Source of the DNA: Chloroflexota bacterium
GTDB taxonomy: Bacteria; Chloroflexota; Anaerolineae; Anaerolineales; Villigracilaceae
Assembly (NCBI GenBank): GCA_016195815.1
Contig: JACPYX010000020.1
Location: forward strand, 30,648 to 94,647
Direction: 5' to 3'
Length of the DNA stretch: 64,000 bases
Of the stretch, positions 1 to 7,462 are shown piece after piece. The position numbers were made by a program, and so were the translations under genes. How positions within the stretch are numbered: the first letter of the stretch is position 1; each line of letters begins with the position of its first letter. Under the pieces are notes generated by a model that was not told where the DNA came from, searched no databases, and saw nothing but the letters and a program-made list of their open reading frames with translations.

Positions 1-198
1 TTGAACTTTTGGGGCGGGGCAACGGTCTATGACCCGAACGGCGACCGTATTGCACACGGCCCATACTTCGAGGAAGCCTTGACCGTGGCGACTCTTGATC
101 TGAATCAGGTGCGCCGCACGCGCGCCCGCCTGCCGCTTCTGCGCGATGAACGCACGGCTCTGGTGCAATCTGAACTTAATCGTATCTTATCCAAATGA
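1..198 (+). CDS. Nitrilase-family (carbon-nitrogen hydrolase) protein, C-terminal end
   Basis: Only the last 65 codons or so are inside the window, so the true start lies upstream. The segment reads like the end of a nitrilase-superfamily amidase: a G-G-A-T-V-Y-D-P-N-G-D strand pair followed by the 'A-T-L-D-L' strand and a basic C-terminal helix. The stop codon overlaps the NAD synthase start as ATGA. That coupling suggests it supplies ammonia from glutamine to NadE as a separately encoded glutaminase subunit, since in many bacteria the two domains are fused. The functional link is inferred from position only; the catalytic Glu-Lys-Cys residues lie outside the window. Confidence 0.6.
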   Translation: MNFWGGATVYDPNGDRIAHGPYFEEALTVATLDLNQVRRTRARLPLLRDERTALVQSELNRILSK

Positions 199-1019
199 AT
201 ATTGACCTGGCCATCAACACCGATCTTGCCCGTAAAATCCTGACGGGCTTTCTCAAGACCGAGATCAATCGTGCCGGTTTTACGCGGGCCGTGATCAACC
301 TCTCCGGCGGACTCGATTCGGCGGTTTCGTGCGCGCTGGCTGTCGAAGCATTGGGCGCGGAAAACGTTCTGGCTTTGCGCCTGCCTTATCGCTTGTCTTC
401 GCCTGATTCGCTTGAACACGCTCAATGGGTGATTGACCAGTTCAAGGTCCGAAGCGAAACGATTGAGATTACCGAAATGGTTGATCCGCTGATCGAGCGC
501 GATCCCAAAATATCGGAGGGACGTCGGGGCAACATCATGGCGCGCGAACGTATGATTGTTTTATATGATCGCACCGAGGCATTTAAAGGCCTGGCGGTTG
601 GCACCAGCAACAAGACCGAGATTTTGCTTGGCTACAGCACATTGTGGGGCGACATGGCTTCGGCCATGAATCCAATCGGTGATCTGTATAAAACCCAGGT
701 GCGTCAATTAGCGCGGGCATTGAACATCCCTCAGCCTATCATTGATAAGCCGCCGTCTGCGGACTTGTGGGAAGGCCAAACCGATGAGAGTGAATTGGGT
801 TTTACATACGAAGAAGTGGATAAATTGCTTTACCTGCTGGTAGACGAACGATACACCCACCAAGACTGTTTGGATGCAGGTTTTGATGAGGCCTTCATTC
901 ATAAGGTGGTTGGATGTGTTCAGCGCAGCCAATTCAAGCGCATGATGCCGCCGATTGCAAAGTTGAGCAACCGCACAGTCGGTTACGATTTCATATACCT
1001 TCGCGACTGGGGAACCTAG
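195..1019 (+). CDS. nadE: NAD(+) synthase
   Basis: Final step of NAD biosynthesis: ATP-dependent amidation of nicotinic acid adenine dinucleotide. The 274-aa protein has the ATP-pyrophosphatase P-loop SGGLDSAV at residues 37-44, a GTSNKTE segment near residue 135 and the conserved KPPSADLWEGQTDE loop near 180. Its length matches the stand-alone, ammonia-type enzyme rather than the roughly 550-680 aa glutamine-dependent fusion. The ATG overlaps the stop codon of the preceding nitrilase-family gene, so the two are probably translationally coupled and may form a two-subunit glutamine-dependent enzyme (inference). Confidence 0.93.
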   Translation: MNIDLAINTDLARKILTGFLKTEINRAGFTRAVINLSGGLDSAVSCALAVEALGAENVLALRLPYRLSSPDSLEHAQWVIDQFKVRSETIEITEMVDPLIERDPKISEGRRGNIMARERMIVLYDRTEAFKGLAVGTSNKTEILLGYSTLWGDMASAMNPIGDLYKTQVRQLARALNIPQPIIDKPPSADLWEGQTDESELGFTYEEVDKLLYLLVDERYTHQDCLDAGFDEAFIHKVVGCVQRSQFKRMMPPIAKLSNRTVGYDFIYLRDWGT

Positions 1020-1101
1020 AACTCGATGCAATAGACACGAAGCGGGCCCGGGTTTTATGCCTGCATGTATTTATTATTTTTGAAAGGGAACTAAATATAG
1101 A

Positions 1102-2346
1102 ATGCTTCACATACCTCCTGCGCTAAAACACCGCCGCTACTTCTACCTTTGGCTGGGTCAGTTGATCTCGATTGCCGGAACGCAAATGCAGATCTGGGCT
1201 ATCTTCTGGCATATCCGCACGCTGACCGATCAGCCGATTGCCCTCGGCGGCGTTGGATTGGCGCGCATCCTGCCGGTGATCGTCTTTTCACTAATTAGCG
1301 GCGCAGTAGCTGATTCTTATAATCGCCGCACGATCATTTTCATCACGCAATTTCTCGCCGCGCTTCTTGCAATCGCGTTGGGCTTATTGACTCAGTTTGG
1401 GAATATGACCATTTGGTATATCTATGGTGTGACCGCGCTTCAGGCGATTGTGGTTGCGTTTGATGGCCCGGCTCGTGCCGCGCTGATTCCAAATCTTGTT
1501 CCCGAAAAAGACCTGGCCAATGCCTTTAGTTTGAATTCGATTGCGTTTCAAGCGGGGGCGGTGATTGGTCCGGCATTAAGCGGCGTTGTGATCGCGGTGG
1601 GCGGTCAGGCGGGGGCTTATTATATTAACGCCGCATCCTATGGGGCCGTTCTTGTGGCGTTGTTCCTGATCGGGGATGTGCCGCAGAAAATTGACCATCT
1701 TGCCAATGGCGTCAACCTAGCATCCATCAAGGATGGGATTCGCTTTATCGTTGCCAAGCCGATTATTCTTTCGAGCATGTTGTTGGATTTCGTTGCCACC
1801 TTTTTCGCGTCGGCCAATACGCTGATGCCTTTCATCGCTCGTGACATCCTGCACGTCGGCGTAGTGGCATATGGCTGGCTGTCGGCGGCGCAATCAGCCG
1901 GGGCAGTGCTTGCGGCAGTTATCATTTCGCAAGTCCACCAACTGCGGCGGCAGGGGCCGCTTTTTCTGGGCTCGGTGGTGGTTTTCGGGCTGGCGACCAT
2001 TGTTTTTGGCCTTTCCACTTCCTTTGTCCTGGCTTGGTCTGCCCTGGCTGTGATTGGCGCGGCAGATTCGGTCAGCACAATTATCCGAAATACCATCCGT
2101 CAATTACAAACCCCCGACGCAATGCGCGGGCGTATGACCAGCGTCAATCAGATCTTCTTTCAAGGCGGGCCGCAACTCGGCGAAATGGAGGCCGGACTGG
2201 TGGCGCAATTGTTCGGCGCGCCGTTTGCCATTATCAGCGGCGGGATTGGCAGTATTTTGGGGCTGGTTTTGATTGTTTTCAAATGGCCGCAATTAACTGT
2301 TTTTAATGGAGACGAACCAACCGCTCTCGCCTCACCCGCCGACTAG
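1102..2346 (+). CDS. MFS exporter (MFS_3 / EntS-like)
   Basis: A 414-aa integral membrane protein with about twelve hydrophobic segments. The N-terminal pattern (RRYFYLWLGQLIS then GTQMQIWAIFWHI) and the motif A-like loop DSYNRRTIIFITQ are typical of the MFS_3 group, which includes the enterobactin exporter EntS and macrolide-efflux-like proteins. The substrate cannot be told from sequence. An AAAGGGA ribosome-binding site lies 5' of the ATG. It follows nadE by 82 bp with no clear terminator between, so it may be cotranscribed, but the functions are unrelated. Confidence 0.8.
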   Translation: MLHIPPALKHRRYFYLWLGQLISIAGTQMQIWAIFWHIRTLTDQPIALGGVGLARILPVIVFSLISGAVADSYNRRTIIFITQFLAALLAIALGLLTQFGNMTIWYIYGVTALQAIVVAFDGPARAALIPNLVPEKDLANAFSLNSIAFQAGAVIGPALSGVVIAVGGQAGAYYINAASYGAVLVALFLIGDVPQKIDHLANGVNLASIKDGIRFIVAKPIILSSMLLDFVATFFASANTLMPFIARDILHVGVVAYGWLSAAQSAGAVLAAVIISQVHQLRRQGPLFLGSVVVFGLATIVFGLSTSFVLAWSALAVIGAADSVSTIIRNTIRQLQTPDAMRGRMTSVNQIFFQGGPQLGEMEAGLVAQLFGAPFAIISGGIGSILGLVLIVFKWPQLTVFNGDEPTALASPAD

Positions 2347-2389
2347 GGTGCGTTTTGCCTACAATTGACCGACATTCTTTGGCCGGGTG

Positions 2390-2418
2390 TTGACTTGTCT
2401 CGCGAATCTGACTATACT
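2390..2418 (+). promoter_or_regulatory. Sigma70-type promoter for the SWIM-protein gene
   Basis: TTGACT (2390-2395), 17-bp spacer, TATACT (2413-2418). It predicts transcription from about 2425 and a leader of about 115 nt before the start codon at 2539. Confidence 0.75.
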
Positions 2419-2479
2419 CAACTTCAAGGAAATCCTGCGTATGCGAGTGCTAGCTGACAAAGAGTCCGTTTCATAAGAG

Positions 2480-2509
2480 GAAAGGCACGCGTCTATTTGC
2501 GTGCCTTTC
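2480..2509 (+). promoter_or_regulatory. Leader hairpin upstream of the SWIM-protein gene
   Basis: An 11-bp perfect inverted repeat (GAAAGGCACGC / GCGTGCCTTTC) with an 8-nt loop lies between the promoter and the ribosome-binding site. It is not followed by a strong T-tract, so it is either a weak terminator, an mRNA stabiliser or a regulatory hairpin. Confidence 0.5.
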
Positions 2510-2538
2510 GTATTTCAAATCCGAAAGGAGATTGGACC

Positions 2539-2781
2539 ATGGATTCAGGAATGATCGGGAAGATCGAAAAGGCAAAACGCTATGCCGAAGAGCGGGAACG
2601 GTTTCGGTTCAACAAATTTGATCTGACCTTTCACGGCGACAATAACAATCACCACGTCCTATTCGATAACGGCAAATTCCAATGCGATTGCGAATTTTTC
2701 ATCACCCACCAGCGTTGCGGACATACAATGGCTCTTGAGATCCTGCTCAAGGACATGATCCCGGCCACCGTTGAAGTTTAA
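2539..2781 (+). CDS. Small SWIM zinc-finger protein
   Basis: An 80-aa protein with a SWIM-type zinc ligand set C49-x-C51-x8-C60-x-H62 near the C-terminus. SWIM domains are known to mediate DNA or protein interaction; nothing else in this short protein indicates a role. The start at 2539 is preferred over an in-frame upstream codon at 2497 because AAAGGAG (2524-2530) lies correctly before it and the upstream part falls inside a leader hairpin. It is monocistronic, with its own promoter and terminator. No catalytic domain is present. Confidence 0.75.
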   Translation: MDSGMIGKIEKAKRYAEERERFRFNKFDLTFHGDNNNHHVLFDNGKFQCDCEFFITHQRCGHTMALEILLKDMIPATVEV

Positions 2782-2799
2782 CTGACAATTGAATATCAC

Positions 2800-2836
2800 A
2801 ACCGCCCTTCACTTGTGTGGATGGCGGTTTTTTTTT
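2800..2836 (+). terminator. Intrinsic terminator after the SWIM-protein gene
   Basis: Inverted repeat AACCGCC / GGCGGTT with a 15-nt loop, followed by nine T residues. Confidence 0.8.
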
Positions 2837-2868
2837 ATTGGCGGGTTTAAATCTTAAACATTTTCGGT

Positions 2869-2874
2869 TACAAT
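2869..2874 (+). promoter_or_regulatory. -10 box of a probable leaderless transcript (YkuD gene)
   Basis: TACAAT ends 7 bp before the ATG at 2882 and no Shine-Dalgarno sequence fits between them, so transcription should start at or next to the start codon. Confidence 0.6.
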
Positions 2875-2881
2875 CCTTTGC

Positions 2882-3931
2882 ATGAACTCGCATCTTTCGC
2901 GCCGTGATTTTCTTAAATTGAGCGGCCTCGGCCTAACCAGCCTTGCTATGGGACGTTTTGTGCCTGACTTCAGCAATTTCGACGATAGCAACTTGATCCG
3001 CATAGCGGCCAAATCCATGAGCGTTTATAGCGCGCCCTCTGACAAGAGCATGATTACCGCATCCTATGGCCGCGACGAACTCATTCACGTTTACGAGGAA
3101 GTAAGAGCAGAAGAACCCAAATGGAATCCCGTCTGGTATCGCGTTTGGGGCGGATACATGCACCGCGGAAGTATTCAACACGTCAAGATTCTTCCCAATA
3201 TCCCGCTGGCGTCTATTCCGGAAGGGACGCGGCAATTGGCGGAAGTTACGGTTCCCTTTACCCAACCCTGGCGTTATACCAAAGTCTACGGCTGGCAGGC
3301 GCTTCAATGGCGGCTTTATTATGAGTCGGTTCATTGGATTGATGGCGTGCAGGAAGGCCCTGACGGCGAAACCTGGTATCGTATCTTCGATGAACTAAGT
3401 GGTTCATATTATGTTGCCGGCACGGACCTGCGGCCGATTCCACACGAGAGCCTTGCGCCGATCAGTCCCGATGTTCCATGGGCAAATAAACGCATTGACG
3501 TTAATCTGGCTACGCAGACTTTAACGGCGTATGAGTATGACAAAGCTGTATTCCAAACCAATATTGCGTCCGGTATTCCCGGAGGGGGCGGCGGCAAAGG
3601 ACTTTCGACAACAACGCCAAGCGGCCAATTTCATATCCAGGAAAAACTTCCGTCCAAACACATGGGCAATGGCAACTTGTTTGCGGGCGCTGATGATTAC
3701 GAATTGGCAGGCGTCCCATGGACGAGCTTTTTCACCGATGTAGGTCACGCTTTTCATGGCACATACTGGCATGAAAATTTTGGCACGCCGCAGAGTCACG
3801 GTTGTGTCAATATGCGGACGAACGAAGCTCAATGGCTTTTTCGCTGGGCGCGGCCTCCTCATAATGTTGACAGTCTCTCAAAGAATTATTATTTCCGTGG
3901 CTACGGCACTACGGTGGATATTCACTACTAA
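2882..3931 (+). CDS. Tat-exported L,D-transpeptidase (YkuD family)
   Basis: Predicted cell-wall or envelope cross-linking L,D-transpeptidase of 349 aa. The N-terminus has a twin-arginine export signal (SRRDFLKLSGLGL). The YkuD catalytic region is C-terminal: a histidine in HGTYWHENFG and SHGCVNMR with the nucleophile Cys at about residue 308. The central part (residues about 40-190) is a variable substrate-recognition region with an SH3-like opening. A paralogue with the same domain order lies at 30668-31798. Known YkuD enzymes make 3-3 peptidoglycan cross-links or anchor proteins; which applies here is unknown. It is likely translated from a leaderless mRNA. Confidence 0.88.
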   Translation: MNSHLSRRDFLKLSGLGLTSLAMGRFVPDFSNFDDSNLIRIAAKSMSVYSAPSDKSMITASYGRDELIHVYEEVRAEEPKWNPVWYRVWGGYMHRGSIQHVKILPNIPLASIPEGTRQLAEVTVPFTQPWRYTKVYGWQALQWRLYYESVHWIDGVQEGPDGETWYRIFDELSGSYYVAGTDLRPIPHESLAPISPDVPWANKRIDVNLATQTLTAYEYDKAVFQTNIASGIPGGGGGKGLSTTTPSGQFHIQEKLPSKHMGNGNLFAGADDYELAGVPWTSFFTDVGHAFHGTYWHENFGTPQSHGCVNMRTNEAQWLFRWARPPHNVDSLSKNYYFRGYGTTVDIHY

Positions 3932-3932
3932 T

Positions 3933-5186
3933 ATGCCCTCTCTCACCTGGCCATCTAAGCATCTTTTGGCCCCCCAAGCGGCTGCCCTTATAAAAGACTC
4001 GATTATTCATCCAGATGGACGAGGCTATCCCGGTACCGTTCCTGAAAGCCGGCTTATCCTGGGAGATAATTTGGCGGTGATGGCGGCGCTCTTGCCTGAG
4101 TATGAGGGGCGGCTCAACTTGATCTATGCCGACCCACCCTTTTTCACAAACCGCAAATTTTCGGCTCGCATTGGACGCGGGGAGGACTCGCGGAGACCAA
4201 ATGAATGGATATTAACTGAAGGCTATCCCGATGCTTGGCCCAACCTGGATGCTTATCTTGATTTCCTGTATCAGCGTCTGGCGCTGATGTATCGCCTTCT
4301 CGCTCCAAATGGTACGCTTTATCTTCACCTTGATTGGCATGCAAATTCCTATGCCCGCATCCTGCTCGATGAAATCTTCGGCCAGCAAAATTTGCTCAAC
4401 GAAATCATCTGGACTTACCATGGCCCGTCACCGATTCGCAGTGCCTTCAATCGTAAGCACGATACCATTCTGGCCTATTTCAAAGGCAGTAACTATACAT
4501 TTAATGCAGACGCCGTGCGAGAACCATATAACCCATCCACTCTGATGACATTTAAGGCCTCGCCTAAAGCCGGTTTTGGAAAAATTCCGAATCTTGAACG
4601 GGGTAAAGTTCCCGAAGACTGGTGGTACTTTCCGGTAGTTGCTCGTCTTCATAATGAGCGTACCGGATATCCGACCCAAAAGCCCGAAAGCATGCTGCAG
4701 AGGATCATTCTAGCATCATCGAATCCGGGCGATTTTGTAGCCGACTTTTTCTGCGGCTCCGGTACAACGCCTGTCGTCGCAGCCCGGCTTGGACGCAAAT
4801 TCATTGCATCAGACATTACATTACATGCAGTGCATACGACTCGTCGGAGATTGGTCGCGTCACAGGCTGAAGTTTTTTCATTGGAACGTGACGCATCTTT
4901 CCCTTTTCCCTTTTCAGATTCGGCGAAAATAAAAATTGCCGTTGAAAAGGATTTGGTAAGGATAGATACGCCTCTTCCGCTTGATTATTGGGAGTTGGAT
5001 CCGGCTTGGGACGGGAAAATATTCAAGAGCGCTGCGCAGGCTCAACGTCCGGTGAGAAGCGGCGAAATATCCGGTGAAATGAAAATGCGCGTGCCCGCGC
5101 GGGTACAAGTAAAAACCGGGCGCAGGATTTGCGTCCGGTTGGTAACGGTGGCAGGAGAGATGTTTCAGTTGGTGCTAAACGTCTAA
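3933..5186 (+). CDS. Orphan site-specific DNA methyltransferase, beta-type
   Basis: A 417-aa DNA amino-methyltransferase. The catalytic motif IV DPPF (residues 67-70) precedes the SAM-binding motif I DFFCGSGTT (271-279), which is the beta-class order, with the GYPTQKP block (245-251) between. The reaction is SAM-dependent methylation of an adenine N6 or cytosine N4 in a specific site; the site cannot be predicted. The start at 3933 is one base after the YkuD stop. A longer in-frame ORF reaches back to 3756 but only overlaps the YkuD gene. No restriction endonuclease is adjacent, so it appears to be an orphan. The 3' end overlaps the convergent response-regulator gene by 12 bp. Confidence 0.85.
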   Translation: MPSLTWPSKHLLAPQAAALIKDSIIHPDGRGYPGTVPESRLILGDNLAVMAALLPEYEGRLNLIYADPPFFTNRKFSARIGRGEDSRRPNEWILTEGYPDAWPNLDAYLDFLYQRLALMYRLLAPNGTLYLHLDWHANSYARILLDEIFGQQNLLNEIIWTYHGPSPIRSAFNRKHDTILAYFKGSNYTFNADAVREPYNPSTLMTFKASPKAGFGKIPNLERGKVPEDWWYFPVVARLHNERTGYPTQKPESMLQRIILASSNPGDFVADFFCGSGTTPVVAARLGRKFIASDITLHAVHTTRRRLVASQAEVFSLERDASFPFPFSDSAKIKIAVEKDLVRIDTPLPLDYWELDPAWDGKIFKSAAQAQRPVRSGEISGEMKMRVPARVQVKTGRRICVRLVTVAGEMFQLVLNV

Positions 5187-5828
5187 CCTGTATCCAACGC
5201 CGCGGATGGTTTTCAGGAGTTTCGGTTTGAGGGGGTCAAGCTCGATGGCGCGCCGCAGCCATGACACATGAACATCTAGTGTGCGCGTATCGCCGGTGTA
5301 ATTTGTTTCCCAAACTTTTTTGAACAGGGAATCGCGTTCTACAACTTCTCCATGCTTGTCCATCAGAAGTTGTAGAAGCGTAACGAGGCGCGGCGTTAGT
5401 TTGGTATTCCTGCCGAGGCATTTCACGCGGCGGTGTTCAAGGTCAAGGCGGATGGGGCCGACATGCACAACATTCTTTCCGTCGCCGGGCAGCAGTGGCT
5501 TGATTCGATTCGATAACTTTTGAACAGTGAATGGCAGAATCAGCACGGTATCGGCAATGTCCTTGTCAACCCTGGCTTCTTTCGCAAGCACGAGGATGAT
5601 GGGATATTTTGAGTTTTTATCGCGTATGGATTGACAAATACGCAGGCCGCTGCTGCGAAGTGATGCGGCATTGACAACGACCAAACTTGGATTTATTTTT
5701 TCCAAACGCGCTACGGCCGCCTCGCCGCTTTTCGCGATGTGAACTTCAAATCCCTTCTTCTGCAATTCACTTGCGAAAGAAGGGATGTCTGCGTGCCTGC
5801 CCTCGATAACCAGAAGGGTATCTGTCAT
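5175..5828 (-). CDS. OmpR/PhoB-type response regulator with degenerate receiver
   Basis: A 217-aa protein with an N-terminal receiver-like domain (1-115) and a C-terminal winged helix (120-217, ending TIRGVGYRLDV, typical of OmpR/PhoB). The receiver lacks the usual residues: the phosphoacceptor position at the end of strand 3 is Asn53 (LVVVNA), the conserved Lys before Pro is Leu98 (LILPF), and the acidic pair after strand 1 is reduced to one Glu. Phosphorylation by a histidine kinase is therefore doubtful, and none is nearby. It is probably a phosphorylation-independent DNA-binding regulator. It converges with, and overlaps by 12 bp, the methyltransferase gene. Confidence 0.85.
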   Translation of the reverse strand: MTDTLLVIEGRHADIPSFASELQKKGFEVHIAKSGEAAVARLEKINPSLVVVNAASLRSSGLRICQSIRDKNSKYPIILVLAKEARVDKDIADTVLILPFTVQKLSNRIKPLLPGDGKNVVHVGPIRLDLEHRRVKCLGRNTKLTPRLVTLLQLLMDKHGEVVERDSLFKKVWETNYTGDTRTLDVHVSWLRRAIELDPLKPKLLKTIRGVGYRLDV

Positions 5829-5970
5829 GTTATAAAAGATAATTCTTTATGTTTGATTTCATTTCTTAGGATGATTCATTATACACCAAATCTTAACAAA
5901 CTATGTCAACCCGTTGGTACCATTCTTTAACGTTCAGGTTTTTGTTTTAAGATTATAACGCGCGAACGGC

Positions 5971-5999
5971 TTGACGGTGCTTTCTTTATCTGGTATATT
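5971..5999 (+). promoter_or_regulatory. tRNA-fMet promoter
   Basis: TTGACG (5971-5976), 17-bp spacer, TATATT (5994-5999), placing the transcript start a few bases before the mature tRNA at 6013. Confidence 0.75.
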
Positions 6000-6012
6000 C
6001 TGCGGGCTTCGA

Positions 6013-6084
6013 TGCGGGGTGGAGCAGTGGCAGCTCGTCGGGCTCATAACCCGAAGGTCGCAGGTTCAAGTCCTGCCCCCGCTA
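6013..6084 (+). tRNA. Initiator tRNA-fMet (CAT anticodon)
   Basis: Cloverleaf by hand: acceptor stem 6013-6019 with 6077-6083, D stem GAGC/GCTC, anticodon stem TCGGG/CCCGA with loop CTCATAA, T stem GCAGG/CCTGC. Two initiator hallmarks are visible: three consecutive G:C pairs at the base of the anticodon stem, and no Watson-Crick pair at position 1:72 (T opposite T). The discriminator is A. The genome encodes only ACC then T, so the final A of CCA must be added enzymatically. Confidence 0.95.
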
Positions 6085-6091
6085 CCTTTAG

Positions 6092-6123
6092 AAAAAGACC
6101 GTGCTCAAGCATGGTCTTTTTTG
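6092..6123. terminator. Bidirectional intrinsic terminator after tRNA-fMet
   Basis: GACCGTGC-TCAA-GCATGGTC stem flanked by an A-run on the left and a T-run on the right. It can serve the tRNA on the plus strand and the gene ending at 6148 on the minus strand. Confidence 0.8.
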
Positions 6124-6147
6124 TTTGCCGCTTCGGTGGACAAACGC

Positions 6148-6933
6148 TTACCACTTTGTATCGGCTGTCGTGCTGACGCCCGCTGATTTTCCCACGCGTT
6201 TATACATCGTGACGTTTGTGAATGGCTCTCCAAGCAATCCATCGTGAATGGCCCACGATCGCAAACGGATTCTGCTTTGCGCTTCTCTGCGACGAAAGGT
6301 GGAGTCGTCAAGTTGTTTCAGCAGGTCGCCATTTTCGAAAAACCCGGTGTGAATGCGTTCCATCAACTTGCGTCCCTGCTGATAGGCGAAACCATAGCGC
6401 TCGAAGATGACGGCGTTATGATAATACAATGGCTCAACGAAATACATTTCGTGCCCCAGGTCTTCGACAAAGTTCTCGAATGCGATCACGGCCTGGCTTA
6501 AAAGCCGTAGCCCGTGACGAACCTGACCCGGCGCGAGTCCCGCTTCGAGGGCGGCTTTCTCAGCCTCGAGATTTCGGATGAGCGTGCCAAACTTTGTTGC
6601 GCGGCCATCGGGCATTTTGTCCACGTCGAAACGCGGAGATTCTGGATCGTTCAGGACGTAGAGCAGGATATGGATCTGTCCGTTCATCGTGTCGGTCAGG
6701 TGTCCGTAAAGAATCGGGTCGGGAAAATCTGCTTGATGAAAAAGCGAGAACTCAGCGGATGGATTCCCCGGCATCCATTTGGCGCGTACAAGCGATTGTC
6801 CTTGAGAATCGATAAAATCGGGGGGAATGTTGAATCGTTCGAGCAGCTCTCTCGGTACGAGTCCGCAATAGATCGCGCGTTTGTGTTCTTCCGAGAGCAG
6901 GTTGATGCCGCCGATTGTGGATGGTTGGCTCAT
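6148..6933 (-). CDS. Conserved-looking protein of unknown function
   Basis: A 261-aa soluble protein; I do not recognise the family. There is no signal peptide or membrane segment. The middle (about 165-215) is rich in aromatic residues and helical (EMYFVEPLYYHNAVIFERYG), and the C-terminal part is basic. On the minus strand TAAAAT (6941-6946) lies 7 bp before the ATG, which suggests a leaderless transcript. It ends at the bidirectional terminator next to tRNA-fMet. The neighbour upstream is smpB, but nothing else ties it to translation. Confidence 0.7.
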   Translation of the reverse strand: MSQPSTIGGINLLSEEHKRAIYCGLVPRELLERFNIPPDFIDSQGQSLVRAKWMPGNPSAEFSLFHQADFPDPILYGHLTDTMNGQIHILLYVLNDPESPRFDVDKMPDGRATKFGTLIRNLEAEKAALEAGLAPGQVRHGLRLLSQAVIAFENFVEDLGHEMYFVEPLYYHNAVIFERYGFAYQQGRKLMERIHTGFFENGDLLKQLDDSTFRRREAQSRIRLRSWAIHDGLLGEPFTNVTMYKRVGKSAGVSTTADTKW

Positions 6934-6966
6934 TTTTTATATTTTATCCCGCAATCAAATTTGTTT

Positions 6967-7425
6967 CTATCTTACCCGGCCTTCCCGATCCTGTTCGCGT
7001 GCCATATCGCGCTTGGCGATCGCGGCGCGTTTATCAAAAGCTTTCTTGCCCCGCGCCAGTGCGATCTCTATCTTGGCGCGCCCATCTTTCAAATAAACCT
7101 TGGTCGGGACGACCGTCATTCCTTTTTGCTTTACAGCCTCCCACATTTCACGGATTTGTTTTTTGTGCAGAAGTAAACGACGCTTCCGTTTTGGGTCATG
7201 GTTGAAGCGATTGGCCTGTGCATAAGGCGCGATATTCGACTCAACCAGCCAGGCATTTCGCCCGTCTTCGATATCGACATAGGATTCGACGATGCTCATT
7301 TGTCCGGCGCGGATGGACTTGATCTCGCTTCCCTGCAATGCCAGACCCGCTTCAAACCTCTCAAGCAAAAAATATTCAAAACCAGCCTTGCGGTTGGTTG
7401 CAACAATCTTAACGTCTTCACCCAT
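6967..7425 (-). CDS. smpB: SsrA-binding protein SmpB
   Basis: Binds tmRNA and brings it to stalled ribosomes for trans-translation. The 152-aa length is normal. Recognisable segments are the N-terminal NRKAGFEYFLLERFEAGLALQG part, GSEIKSIRAG, the NRFNHDPKRKRRLLLHK segment, and the basic C-terminal tail (GKKAFDKRAAIAKRDMARE) that enters the decoding channel. No tmRNA gene was seen in the window. Confidence 0.96.
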   Translation of the reverse strand: MGEDVKIVATNRKAGFEYFLLERFEAGLALQGSEIKSIRAGQMSIVESYVDIEDGRNAWLVESNIAPYAQANRFNHDPKRKRRLLLHKKQIREMWEAVKQKGMTVVPTKVYLKDGRAKIEIALARGKKAFDKRAAIAKRDMAREQDREGRVR

Positions 7426-7462
7426 GTAATTTCATTCTAACACAATCAATAACTGCAAATGA

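Noticed and set aside
3756..3932. N-terminal extension of the DNA methyltransferase
   Set aside because: It overlaps the catalytic end of the YkuD gene in another frame and gives non-family sequence; the ATG at 3933 fits the domain start.
6514..7176. 220-codon plus-strand ORF spanning two minus-strand genes
   Set aside because: It crosses the 3' part of smpB and the unknown gene at 6148, both better supported; there is no ribosome-binding site.
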